Both the position numbers and the translations under genes were made by a program. Positions 7,363 to 14,869 of a stretch of DNA of 64,000 nt are shown piece by piece; positions within the stretch are counted from its first letter, which is position 1; each line of letters starts with the position of its first letter. Below the pieces are notes generated by a model. That model made no database searches and was not told where the DNA came from. It worked only from the letters and a program-made list of their open reading frames with translations. The DNA is from Mycetocola_A sp015752285 (lineage in GTDB: Bacteria; Actinomycetota; Actinomycetes; Actinomycetales; Microbacteriaceae), in the NCBI RefSeq assembly GCF_015752285.1, contig NZ_JADOUY010000001.1, positions 372,001 through 436,000 on the forward strand. The letters are read 5' to 3'.

Positions 7363-8624
7363 AGGGGCAGCGCGACGTCGAGCCCGCCGAGGTACGGCCG
7401 CAGCGCTTCGGGAATGACCACGGAACCGTCCGCCTGCTGGTGTGTCTCGAGCAGGGCGACGAGCCAGCGGGTGGTGGCCAGGGTTCCGTTGAGGGTCGCG
7501 ACCGGCGTGGTCTTGCCGTCTTCGCCAGCACGGTAACGGATGTTGAGACGTCGCGACTGGTAGGTGGTGCAGTTCGAGGTGGAGGTGAGTTCGCGGAACG
7601 CGCCCTGGGTCGGCACCCACGCCTCGACGTCGTACTTGCGCGCGGCGCTCGAGCCGAGGTCGCCTGCTGCCGTGTCGATGACGCGGTAACTCAGCCCGAG
7701 GGCCTGCAGCATGCCCTCCTGCCAGCCGAGCAGGCGGAGGTGTTCGGCTTCAGCCTCTTCTGGCGTCGTGTAGACGAACATCTCGAGCTTGTTGAACTGG
7801 TGCACGCGGATGATCCCGCGGGTATCGCGACCGTACGAGCCGGCTTCGCGGCGGTAACAGGTCGACCAGCCGGCGTACCGGAGCGGCGCCTCAGCGACGT
7901 CGATGATTTCGTCTGAGTGGTAACCGGCGAGCGCGACCTCGCTCGTTCCCGTGAGGTACAGGTCGTCTGCGGGCAGGTGATAGACCTCGTCGGCGTGGGC
8001 GCCGAGAAAACCGGTTCCCGCCATGATCTCGGGCTTCACGAGGGTCGGCGTGATGAGCGGGATGAATCCCTCGGCGAGTGCACGATCGAGCGCCATGTTC
8101 ATGATGGCGAGCTCGAGGCGCGCGCCGATGCCGCGGAGGTAGTAGAACCGCGCGCCGGACACTTTGGTGCCGCGCTGCATGTCGATGGCACCGAGCAGTT
8201 CGCCGAGCTCGAGGTGGTCCTTGGCCTCGAAGTCGAAGCTCGGTTTCTCTCCCACTTCGCGCAGGGTGACGAAGTCGTCTTCGCCTCCGGCTGGCACGCC
8301 GTCGAGGATCGGGTTCTGGATGGCGCCGACGATCTCGGTGAAGCGGGCGTCGGCATCCGTCACGCGCTGCTGGGCGAGCTTGACCTGCTCGGAGAGTCCC
8401 TTGACCTCGGCGAGGAGAGCCGGCTTCTCCTCCTTCGTGGCCTTCGCGACGCGCTTGCCGAAGGCGTTCTGCTCGGCCCGGAGTTCGTCGAACGTCGTGA
8501 TCGCGGTACGACGGTCGCGGTCGGCGTCGAGGGCCTGGTCGACGAGGTCGACGGGCGATCGCCGCGCCTCCTGCGAACGCCTGATGAGGTCTGGGTTTTC
8601 GCGGAGGAGCACTGGATCAATCAC
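7359..8624 (-). CDS. serS: seryl-tRNA synthetase
   Basis: 421 aa, the usual length for bacterial SerRS. An N-terminal coiled-coil arm (about residues 30-100, rich in Glu/Lys/Arg) reads the long variable arm of tRNA-Ser. The class II catalytic core shows motif 2 (YRREAGSYGRDTRGIIRVHQ) and motif 3 (LNGTLATTRWLVALLETHQ). The GTG start lies only 7 nt after a TAGACT -10 element, so the mRNA is probably leaderless. Two of its substrate tRNA genes lie within 5 kb. It heads an operon with the HAD hydrolase. Confidence 0.97.
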   Translation of the reverse strand: MIDPVLLRENPDLIRRSQEARRSPVDLVDQALDADRDRRTAITTFDELRAEQNAFGKRVAKATKEEKPALLAEVKGLSEQVKLAQQRVTDADARFTEIVGAIQNPILDGVPAGGEDDFVTLREVGEKPSFDFEAKDHLELGELLGAIDMQRGTKVSGARFYYLRGIGARLELAIMNMALDRALAEGFIPLITPTLVKPEIMAGTGFLGAHADEVYHLPADDLYLTGTSEVALAGYHSDEIIDVAEAPLRYAGWSTCYRREAGSYGRDTRGIIRVHQFNKLEMFVYTTPEEAEAEHLRLLGWQEGMLQALGLSYRVIDTAAGDLGSSAARKYDVEAWVPTQGAFRELTSTSNCTTYQSRRLNIRYRAGEDGKTTPVATLNGTLATTRWLVALLETHQQADGSVVIPEALRPYLGGLDVALPL

Positions 8625-8631
8625 GGGTGCA

Positions 8632-8654
8632 AGTCTAACCGGGCGCGGTACGGT
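8632..8654. promoter_or_regulatory. divergent -10 elements of serS and the diacylglycerol kinase gene
   Basis: Minus strand TAGACT (8632-8637) lies 7 nt before the serS GTG. Plus strand TACGGT (8649-8654) lies 7 nt before the kinase ATG. Both spacings fit leaderless transcripts. No good -35 is visible for either. Confidence 0.5.
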
Positions 8655-8661
8655 TGCAGGT

Positions 8662-9633
8662 ATGAGTGATGCCCGACTCCAGCGCGCGGCAGTCGTCTAC
8701 AACCCGACAAGGGTCACCGTCGCCGCCCTCCGGGCGCTCATCGAACCCGCTGCGGCTGAGGCCGGCTGGGGCGAGACCCGCTGGTACGAGACAACTCTTG
8801 ACGACTCGGGCAAGGAGCTCACCCGGGCCGCCGTCGCCGACGGTGCCGCGATGGTGTTTGCTGCCGGGGGCGACGGAACGGTGCGCGCCGTTGCCGAGGG
8901 CATCCGCGATTCGGGGGCCGCCCTCGCCCTGCTGCCCTATGGCACCGGCAATCTGCTCGCACGCAACCTGCGCTTGCCGATCACCAACATGGCCGACGCG
9001 ATCGCCATCGCCTTCACCGGTCGCACCCGCAACATCGACCTCGGCATTGCGACGCTCAGCCGGGTCGACGGGAGCATCGAGGAGCACGGTTTTCTGGTCA
9101 TGGCCGGCATGGGAATCGACGCAGACATCATGGCGAACACGAACGAGACCCTCAAGAAGACCGTTGGCTGGCTCGCGTACGTCGATGCAGGCATCCGGGT
9201 GATTCCGGACGCGCGACCGTTCCGGATCCGTTACCAGCTCGACGACAAGCCGCAGCACAGTGCCCACGTGAGCACCATCCTGTTCGGCAATTGCGGCACG
9301 TTGACCGGCGGGCTCGAGATGATGCCGGACGCCATCGTCGACGACGGGCTCCTCGACGTGGCCGTACTGCAGCCGAAGGGCACGCTGGGGTGGTTCGAGT
9401 TGTGGCGCAAGCTGCGCTGGGAGAACGGGTTCCTGCGTCGGTCGAGCATCGGGCGCAAGATCATCAAGGCGACCTCGGGCAGTGCATCGACGATCACCTA
9501 CCTGCGGAGTTCGGGCATCACGGTCTCGCTCGACAAGCCGCGGCACGTGGAGCTCGACGGCGACGAGTTCGGCATCGTGGCAGGGGTGCGCTTCGCGGCC
9601 GATGCGGGCGCGCTGGCTGTGCGGGTGCGGTAG
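8662..9633 (+). CDS. diacylglycerol/lipid kinase family protein
   Basis: 323 aa. The DAGK catalytic domain begins with VVYNP and contains the nucleotide-binding GGDGTVRAVAEG (about residues 69-80) and LPYGTGNLLARNL. The C-terminal beta-sandwich domain has the family signature DDGLLDVAVL. Members (DgkB/YegS/BmrU) phosphorylate diacylglycerol or related lipids at the membrane. Start chosen at the ATG at 8662 because it follows a TACGGT -10 by 7 nt and matches the family N-terminus; longer readings run into antisense serS. Exact lipid substrate unknown. Confidence 0.88.
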   Translation: MSDARLQRAAVVYNPTRVTVAALRALIEPAAAEAGWGETRWYETTLDDSGKELTRAAVADGAAMVFAAGGDGTVRAVAEGIRDSGAALALLPYGTGNLLARNLRLPITNMADAIAIAFTGRTRNIDLGIATLSRVDGSIEEHGFLVMAGMGIDADIMANTNETLKKTVGWLAYVDAGIRVIPDARPFRIRYQLDDKPQHSAHVSTILFGNCGTLTGGLEMMPDAIVDDGLLDVAVLQPKGTLGWFELWRKLRWENGFLRRSSIGRKIIKATSGSASTITYLRSSGITVSLDKPRHVELDGDEFGIVAGVRFAADAGALAVRVR

Positions 9634-9651
9634 CGCGGCGGCATCCGTGTC

Positions 9652-9715
9652 GGTTCGGGCGTTCCGTTCGGGTGTTCCGATTCGGGTGTTCCGGTTCGGG
9701 TGTTCCGGTTCGGGG
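9652..9715. repeat. tandem repeat, 14-bp unit GGTTCGGGTGTTCC, about 4.5 copies
   Basis: Units begin at 9652, 9666 (13 bp), 9679, 9693 and 9707 (partial), with one or two changes each. The array lies just after the lipid kinase stop. About 12 bp beyond, ACGACAGAA (9728-9736) and TTCTGTCGT (9768-9776) form a 9-bp inverted repeat. Confidence 0.85.
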
Positions 9716-9889
9716 ATACGGCCTGGGACGACAGAAAGCGTCGTATCTCGCGCACAACTGCAGCCAGTTCTGTCGTGTCGCGACGCGCGGCTGCGGCGCA
9801 CGGCGTCGACGCGCGACGGCTCTCCACAGCGTTGAGGACTTGTGCCGGAGTTTCGTCATTCCCGGGGGAAACGGCGCAGGGGTGCCGAG

Positions 9890-10828
9890 ATGCAGCACCC
9901 TCGAGGGGTGGTCTTTCGCAAACCGATCCCGCAGCCGCTGCCGACCGCCTTCTCCGTGGCCGACGCCTACGCGCACGGGTTCAGCCGGGCGCAGCTGCGC
10001 AACCGGTCGCTCCTCGTTCCGTTCCATGGAACACGGGCGCTGGCGCTTCCGACATCGGGGGAACCGCAGGCCGAGTTCAAGATGCGATGTCGAGCGCTCG
10101 CGACACGGATGCCGTCCGGCGCGGCGTTCAGCCACCGTACCGCCGCGATCCTGCACCAGATGCCGTTGCCCGGCCAGCAGACCAACCAGCATTTCGAGGT
10201 AACAGTTCCCGCGCCTGGCCGCGCCATACGTCGACGCGGCGTCGACGGACACTGCAGTTTTCTGGCGCCAGACTGCGTGGGCACGCTCGCGGGGATCCCG
10301 GTAACCACAGTCGAACGGACGTGGTGCGATCTGGCGACGATGCTTTCGCTCCCCGACCTGGTCGCTGTCGCCGATTTCCTCCTCTGGCACAGGAACCCGC
10401 GGACGACGATCGCTCGGCTGACCACTGCCGTCGGGCGCCACCCCAGCCGCTCGGGCCGCCCCGCACTTCGCTCTGCGCTGACCCTGGCATCGGACCATTC
10501 CCAATCGCGTCCAGAGTCGCTCGTGCGCGTCGACCTGGCACTGAGCGACCTTCCAACGCCGGTGGCGAACCTCGAGTTGCACCTGGTGATCACGAGGCGT
10601 GTGGTGCATCTGGATCTTGCGTACCCGGAGTACAAACTCGAGCTCGAGTATCACGGCGACCAGCACCGCACCGATGTGCGGCAGTGGCGCAGCGACGTGC
10701 GGCGGGCCAACGACATCGGCGACGAGGGGTGGCAGACGCTGCAGTTCACCGGCGACGACCTCGCGGATCTGCCATCGCTGAGGCGTCGGGTCGAGCGACG
10801 CCTGCGGTCGCTGGGCTGGGACGGTTAG
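9890..10828 (+). CDS. DUF559-type protein with AbiEi-like N-terminal region
   Basis: 312 aa from the ATG at 9890; a GTG at 9842 would add 16 residues. The N-terminus (FSVADAYAHGFSRAQLRNRS) resembles the winged-helix start of AbiEi-type antitoxin proteins. The C-terminal ~100 residues carry a restriction-endonuclease-like DUF559 block (HLDLAYPEYKLELEYHGDQH, then QWRSDVRRAND), with Asp and Glu residues placed as in PD-(D/E)xK folds. Such proteins are common and multi-copy in Microbacteriaceae; their role is unknown. No toxin partner is adjacent. Repeat arrays flank the gene on both sides. Confidence 0.7.
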   Translation: MQHPRGVVFRKPIPQPLPTAFSVADAYAHGFSRAQLRNRSLLVPFHGTRALALPTSGEPQAEFKMRCRALATRMPSGAAFSHRTAAILHQMPLPGQQTNQHFEVTVPAPGRAIRRRGVDGHCSFLAPDCVGTLAGIPVTTVERTWCDLATMLSLPDLVAVADFLLWHRNPRTTIARLTTAVGRHPSRSGRPALRSALTLASDHSQSRPESLVRVDLALSDLPTPVANLELHLVITRRVVHLDLAYPEYKLELEYHGDQHRTDVRQWRSDVRRANDIGDEGWQTLQFTGDDLADLPSLRRRVERRLRSLGWDG

Positions 10829-10849
10829 ACGCGCCGGAGCATCCGGACG

Positions 10850-10973
10850 CGCATCCGCGGGAACGAGCAACGACACAAAAGGCTGCGGAATCACACGACC
10901 AGCAACCATTCCTGTGGCCCACGCATCCACGGGAACGAGCAACGACACAAAAGGCTGCGAAATTCTGCGACCA
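10850..10973. repeat. two direct repeats with a 72-bp period, containing inverted copies of the following array unit
   Basis: CGCATCC-CGGGAACGAGC followed by AACGACACAAAAGGCTGCG occurs at 10850 and again at 10922, nearly identical over about 36 bp. Each contains CAACGACAC, the reverse complement of the GTGTCGTTG in the tandem array at 10984. GCAACGACACAAA (10939-10951) pairs perfectly with TTTGTGTCGTTGC (10981-10993). Confidence 0.85.
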
Positions 10974-10983
10974 ACGACCCTTT

Positions 10984-11095
10984 GTGTCGTTGCAGCGCGG
11001 TGTCGTTGAAGCGCGGTGTCGTTGCAGAACGGTGTCGTTGCAGAGCGGTCTCGTTGCAGAACGGTGTCGTTGCAGCGCGGTGTCGTTGCAGCTCG
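10984..11095. repeat. tandem repeat, 16-bp unit GTGTCGTTGCAGCGCG, exactly 7 copies
   Basis: Seven 16-bp units without gaps; variation is confined mainly to positions 10 and 13-14. It fills the space between the DUF559-type gene and the convergent gdhA. No spacers, so not a CRISPR. Together with the inverted copies upstream it could fold into a strong hairpin and act as a bidirectional terminator. Confidence 0.9.
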
Positions 11096-11112
11096 CCGGC
11101 CCGCTAGCGCCC

Positions 11113-12468
11113 CTAGATAACGCCCTGCGCAAGCATCGCATCCGCGACCTTCACGAAGGCCGCTGTATTGGCGCCCACGACGTAGTCGCCCGGGCGACCG
11201 TAGCGGTCGGCCGCCTCGAACGCAGCCGCGTGCACGCCGCGCATGATGTGATGCAGCCGGTCTTCACTGTCGCTGAAGCTCCAGCGCTGGCGCGACGCGT
11301 TCTGGCTCATCTCGAGCGCACTTGTCGCGACACCACCGGCGTTAGCAGCCTTTCCCGGCCCGAAAAGAACCCCGGCCTGCTGGAACGCGTGCACGGCATC
11401 CGGGTAGCACGGCATGTTGGCACCCTCGCTGACCGCTTCAACGCCGTTCGCGATCAGCGACGCCGCGTCTGCACCGGTGAGTTCGTTCTGGGTGGCGCTC
11501 GGCAGGGCGATCTGGCCGGGCACATCCCAGACGCTTCCGCTCGAGACGAAGCGCGCAGAGCGGCGTCGCGCGGCGTACTCCGAGATGCGCAGCCGTTCGA
11601 CCTCTTTGATCTGCTTGAGTAGGTCGAGGTCGATACCCTTTTCGTCGACGATGTAGCCGGACGAATCGGATGCCGTGATCGCACGACCCCCGAGCTGGTG
11701 CACTTTTTCGATGGCATACGTCGCGACGTTGCCCGATCCGGAGACGACCGCCGTCTTGCCGTCGATCGACTCCCCTTTCGTAGCGAGCATCTCCTCGGTG
11801 AAGAAGACGGCACCGTATCCGGTGGCTTCGGTGCGCACCTCTGCGCCGCCCCAGCCTGTCCCCTTACCGGTGAACATGCCGGACTCGTGGCGGTTGGTGA
11901 CCTTGCGGTACTGCCCGAAGAGGTAGCCGATCTCGCGGGCGCCGACCCCGATGTCGCCGGCGGGAACGTCCGTGTGCTCGCCGAGGTGCCTGTAGAGCTC
12001 GTTCATGAAGCTCTGGCAGAACCGCATCACCTCTGCATCGCTCTTGCCGTGCGGGTCGAAGTCGCTGCCGCCCTTGGCACCGCCGATGCCCTGCGCGGTC
12101 AGGGCGTTCTTGAAGATCTGCTCAAAGCCGAGAAACTTGATGATCGACAGGTTGACCGTGGGGTGGAAGCGCAACCCGCCCTTGTACGGCCCGAGCGCCG
12201 AATTGAACTGCACCCGGAAACCGCGGTTGACCTGCACTCGGTTGCGGTCGTCGGTCCACGGCACTCGGAAGATCACCTGGCGTTCCGGCTCCACCAGCCG
12301 CTCGAGGATGCCGGCCTCGCCGAACTCCGGATGCTCGGCGAGCGCCGGCTCGATCGACTCGAGCACCTCGTGCAGAGCCTGATGAAACTCGGGCTCTCCC
12401 TGGTTGCGGGCGACGGCGGTCGCGTAAACGGCGCGGGTGATCTCGGACGGAGTGGAAGCTGAGGGCAC
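11113..12468 (-). CDS. gdhA: NADP-type glutamate dehydrogenase
   Basis: 451 aa from the GTG at 12468 (VPSASTPSEITRAVYATAV), the usual length for hexameric GDH. The dehydrogenase N-terminal domain carries the glutamate-binding block YKGGLRFHPTVN and GGAKGGSDFDPHGKS with the catalytic Lys. The Rossmann domain carries VVSGSGNVATYA. It reversibly aminates 2-oxoglutarate to glutamate and assimilates ammonium. An ATG 51 codons further upstream exists, but the extra sequence looks non-coding and is Arg/Pro-rich. It converges on the repeat array at 10984-11095. Confidence 0.93.
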   Translation of the reverse strand: MPSASTPSEITRAVYATAVARNQGEPEFHQALHEVLESIEPALAEHPEFGEAGILERLVEPERQVIFRVPWTDDRNRVQVNRGFRVQFNSALGPYKGGLRFHPTVNLSIIKFLGFEQIFKNALTAQGIGGAKGGSDFDPHGKSDAEVMRFCQSFMNELYRHLGEHTDVPAGDIGVGAREIGYLFGQYRKVTNRHESGMFTGKGTGWGGAEVRTEATGYGAVFFTEEMLATKGESIDGKTAVVSGSGNVATYAIEKVHQLGGRAITASDSSGYIVDEKGIDLDLLKQIKEVERLRISEYAARRRSARFVSSGSVWDVPGQIALPSATQNELTGADAASLIANGVEAVSEGANMPCYPDAVHAFQQAGVLFGPGKAANAGGVATSALEMSQNASRQRWSFSDSEDRLHHIMRGVHAAAFEAADRYGRPGDYVVGANTAAFVKVADAMLAQGVI

Positions 12469-12622
12469 TGAGGGTCTTTCTGAGGGTGGAGATTCGCGAA
12501 CGACGCTGCGCGCGGGGAAACGCGGCGAACGCCCGATTCGAGGATCTGCCGGGCGCTGCTCGCGAAGAAGGGCCGTTGTGCGGCCCTCGCCAGTCTGTCG
12601 TCGGCGGGCAGCATCCGTCAAT

Positions 12623-13093
12623 TCAGACCGACGGATGCGACGCCGGCCGCCACCGCGCGGCCGCCACGAACCCTGAACCGAGCAGCATCCCGAGCCCAGC
12701 GACGCTGAGCAGACCGAGCGGCTTGAACTGCCAGCCCCCGATCGACCGCACGACGGGGGTCTCGCTCGGCCCCCACGACACGGAATAGGACTCGTCGACG
12801 TTTTCGATGTCGAGCGCGAGATCGAGTACCGGTGTTCCGTGAAGCAGGCTGGAGGTCACCAGCCAGCCCAGCGCCGAGTCCTGGCCGATATCCGGCATTC
12901 CCGCCTCGTCGAGCTGCTCGCGTTCCTCGGGAGTGAACGCGATCGAAGCCTTCGCGGCGTCGATCCGCAGCTGAGCATCGACGGCTGCGAACCCGATGCC
13001 AGACACCAGAAGCAGCACGCCGGCGAGCGCTGCGCGCAGCATCCACCGTTTCGACCGAACGGATGCCGCGCGCGGGCCAGCGGGAAGCGTCAC
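12623..13093 (-). CDS. hypothetical membrane protein, two transmembrane segments
   Basis: 156 aa from GTG 13093; an ATG at 13138 would add 15 residues but overlap the upstream gene by 41 nt. One hydrophobic helix lies near the N-terminus (ALAGVLLLVSGIGFAAV) and a second near the C-terminus (GLLSVAGLGMLLGSGFVAA), with about 80 extracytoplasmic residues between. The upstream neighbour has a similar layout, so both are probably one operon and a membrane pair. Neither is recognised. Confidence 0.6.
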   Translation of the reverse strand: MTLPAGPRAASVRSKRWMLRAALAGVLLLVSGIGFAAVDAQLRIDAAKASIAFTPEEREQLDEAGMPDIGQDSALGWLVTSSLLHGTPVLDLALDIENVDESYSVSWGPSETPVVRSIGGWQFKPLGLLSVAGLGMLLGSGFVAAARWRPASHPSV

Positions 13094-13097
13094 GACG

Positions 13098-13679
13098 TCA
13101 CTCGACCAGTGCGTCGCCGTCGTCGTCGTCGCGCGCACTCCGTGGTGCCCAGTGCAGAGCGACGAAGAAGACCACGCCGAGCAGGGTGAGCACGCCCGCG
13201 AGGGCGAGAAGCGGCGACAGCCCCCACACGATCTGCGCGGTCAGATAGGTCTGTTCTGCGTTCTCATCTGGCTCGCTCACGAACCCGAACTGCGCTCCGT
13301 ACACCTGCTCGACCGACCAGCGAAACGCCCCGATCCCGGCAGCGAGCAGAACGACGCCGATGACCGTGAGGGCGACCAGATAGGGATTGCGCCACGGTGA
13401 CACCGGCGTCTCGGCCACGGCATCCGTCACGTCGTCATTCCCCGTCGTCGGATAGTCGATATCGAGCTCGCCAAAGAACCCGGCACCCGGCATCGTCGAC
13501 GCCGCAGGCGCCGGCGCAGGAACAGGAGGAATCGGGGTAGGACGCACCCGACGACGCTCCTCCACGACAGGAATGCGCTCATGGGTGAGCGGGCTCGCGG
13601 CGGGACCGTCGTGCACCGCCGGGTCGAATCCGCGCTGGTACTCCGGGCTGTATCGGGGGTCGAATCCTGCGCGATCCAT
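13098..13679 (-). CDS. hypothetical membrane protein with proline-rich N-terminus
   Basis: 193 aa. ATG at 13679 has an AAGGAG site. Residues 1-95 are cytoplasmic and Pro/Arg-rich (RRRVRPTPIPPVPAPAP). Two membrane helices follow (LVALTVIGVVLLAAGIGAF and LSPLLALAGVLTLLGVVFFV) separated by an acidic loop, and the tail is acidic (DDDDGD). Followed 5 nt later by another two-helix protein. No family recognised. Confidence 0.65.
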   Translation of the reverse strand: MDRAGFDPRYSPEYQRGFDPAVHDGPAASPLTHERIPVVEERRRVRPTPIPPVPAPAPAASTMPGAGFFGELDIDYPTTGNDDVTDAVAETPVSPWRNPYLVALTVIGVVLLAAGIGAFRWSVEQVYGAQFGFVSEPDENAEQTYLTAQIVWGLSPLLALAGVLTLLGVVFFVALHWAPRSARDDDDGDALVE

Positions 13680-13751
13680 GTCGATGCTCCTTCGCCGACG
13701 CCGATATCGGTGTCTGGAGCCTAGCCAACCACTCTCAGCCGGTCGGCGCCA

Positions 13752-14708
13752 TCAGTCCTGCGGTTCCCCCGAGATCAGCCCGCGCAGCCAGTCACGCGCC
13801 TCGACGAAGACGTCGTCTGCGTATCGCCCGTCGAACTCGATCGATGCCTGATCTGCACGGGGATATGAGCCGAGGAATCGCACGCTCGGGCTGAACCGCC
13901 GCACGCCGAGCAGGGCGTCTGCCACGCGTTCGTCTCGGATATGACCGTCAGCGTCGATGATGAACCGGTACCGGCCGAGCGCGTCGCCGATCGGGCGCGA
14001 CTCGAGCAGGCTCATGTTCACTCCCCTGGTCGAGAACTGCTCCAGCAGTTCGAGCAAGGCGCCGGCGCGGTCGACGGGGAGCTCGGCGATCAGGCTGGTC
14101 TTGTCCGCCCCGGTCGGCTCGGGCAGCACGGTGGTGCGACTGACGAGAAGAAACCGGGTCACGGCATTGGGGTTGTCTCCGATGTTCTCGGCGAGCACCT
14201 CGACGTCGTACTGGTCGACGATGCCAGGTGGGGCGATGGCTGCGTCTGCGAGGTCGTTGTCGAGAAGGGCGGATGCCGCCGCCACGTTGCTCGTCGCCGG
14301 GATGTGCCCGTGCTCGGGGAGGGCAGCATCCATCCAGAGGTGGCACTGGGCGTAGGCGACGGGATGAGCATTGATGACCCGGACGTCGGCGAGATTTGTG
14401 CCGGGCCGGGCGACGAGCACGAAGTTCACCGGAACGAGGTACTCACCGATGATCCGCAGCCCGGGGATGGTGGCGAGGGCGTCCTGTGCCACCGAGACCC
14501 CGCCCTCGATCGAATTCTCGATCGCGATCACAGCCGCATCGCTGCGCCCCTCGAGTACGTCATCAAGGGCTTCGCCGACGTTGTTCACCGAGTGCCAGTT
14601 CTGGCCGACAGCCTCGGCCACCTGGGCGAGCGCCGCCTCGGTGAATGTCCCTCGCGGCCCGAGGTAGCTGTAGGTCCGGAGTGCTGGGCCGTCTGGGGTG
14701 TCTGCCAT
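13752..14708 (-). CDS. pheA: prephenate dehydratase
   Basis: 318 aa, monofunctional type. The PDT domain starts at YLGPRGTFTEAAL, with the substrate-binding blocks ENSIEGGV and NAVTRFLLVS (the TRF motif). The C-terminal ACT domain (about 205-285) carries GALLELLEQF and the phenylalanine-binding ESRPIGDALG. It converts prephenate to phenylpyruvate in phenylalanine synthesis and should be feedback-inhibited by Phe through the ACT domain. ATG at 14708 lies 7 nt after a TAGGCT -10, so a leaderless mRNA is likely. Confidence 0.95.
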   Translation of the reverse strand: MADTPDGPALRTYSYLGPRGTFTEAALAQVAEAVGQNWHSVNNVGEALDDVLEGRSDAAVIAIENSIEGGVSVAQDALATIPGLRIIGEYLVPVNFVLVARPGTNLADVRVINAHPVAYAQCHLWMDAALPEHGHIPATSNVAAASALLDNDLADAAIAPPGIVDQYDVEVLAENIGDNPNAVTRFLLVSRTTVLPEPTGADKTSLIAELPVDRAGALLELLEQFSTRGVNMSLLESRPIGDALGRYRFIIDADGHIRDERVADALLGVRRFSPSVRFLGSYPRADQASIEFDGRYADDVFVEARDWLRGLISGEPQD

Positions 14709-14715
14709 GGCACCG

Positions 14716-14721
14716 AGCCTA
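14716..14721 (-). promoter_or_regulatory. -10 element of pheA
   Basis: TAGGCT on the minus strand, 7 nt before the pheA ATG, the leaderless spacing seen at many genes in this window. Confidence 0.5.
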
Positions 14722-14869
14722 GTGCGCGTCGCCCGGACCGGAGCGGCAGATCGCCCCGAACTGGGACTCTCCAATCCGGGGTCCTCCCGGTACAGTTGGG
14801 GAGTCTGCCCGACTGCGTCTTCGCCGGTGGGAGCGACTTCGTGCGTCGTGGGACAGAGGGTAGGAACGC

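Noticed and set aside
9890..10828. Type IV toxin-antitoxin (AbiE) system
   Set aside because: Only an AbiEi-like N-terminus is present; there is no AbiEii-type nucleotidyltransferase gene beside it.
10984..11095. CRISPR array
   Set aside because: Units are directly contiguous with no spacers, and no cas genes are nearby.
12469..12621. N-terminal extension of glutamate dehydrogenase
   Set aside because: Adds 51 Arg/Pro/Ser-rich residues not seen in the family; GTG 12468 gives the normal length.
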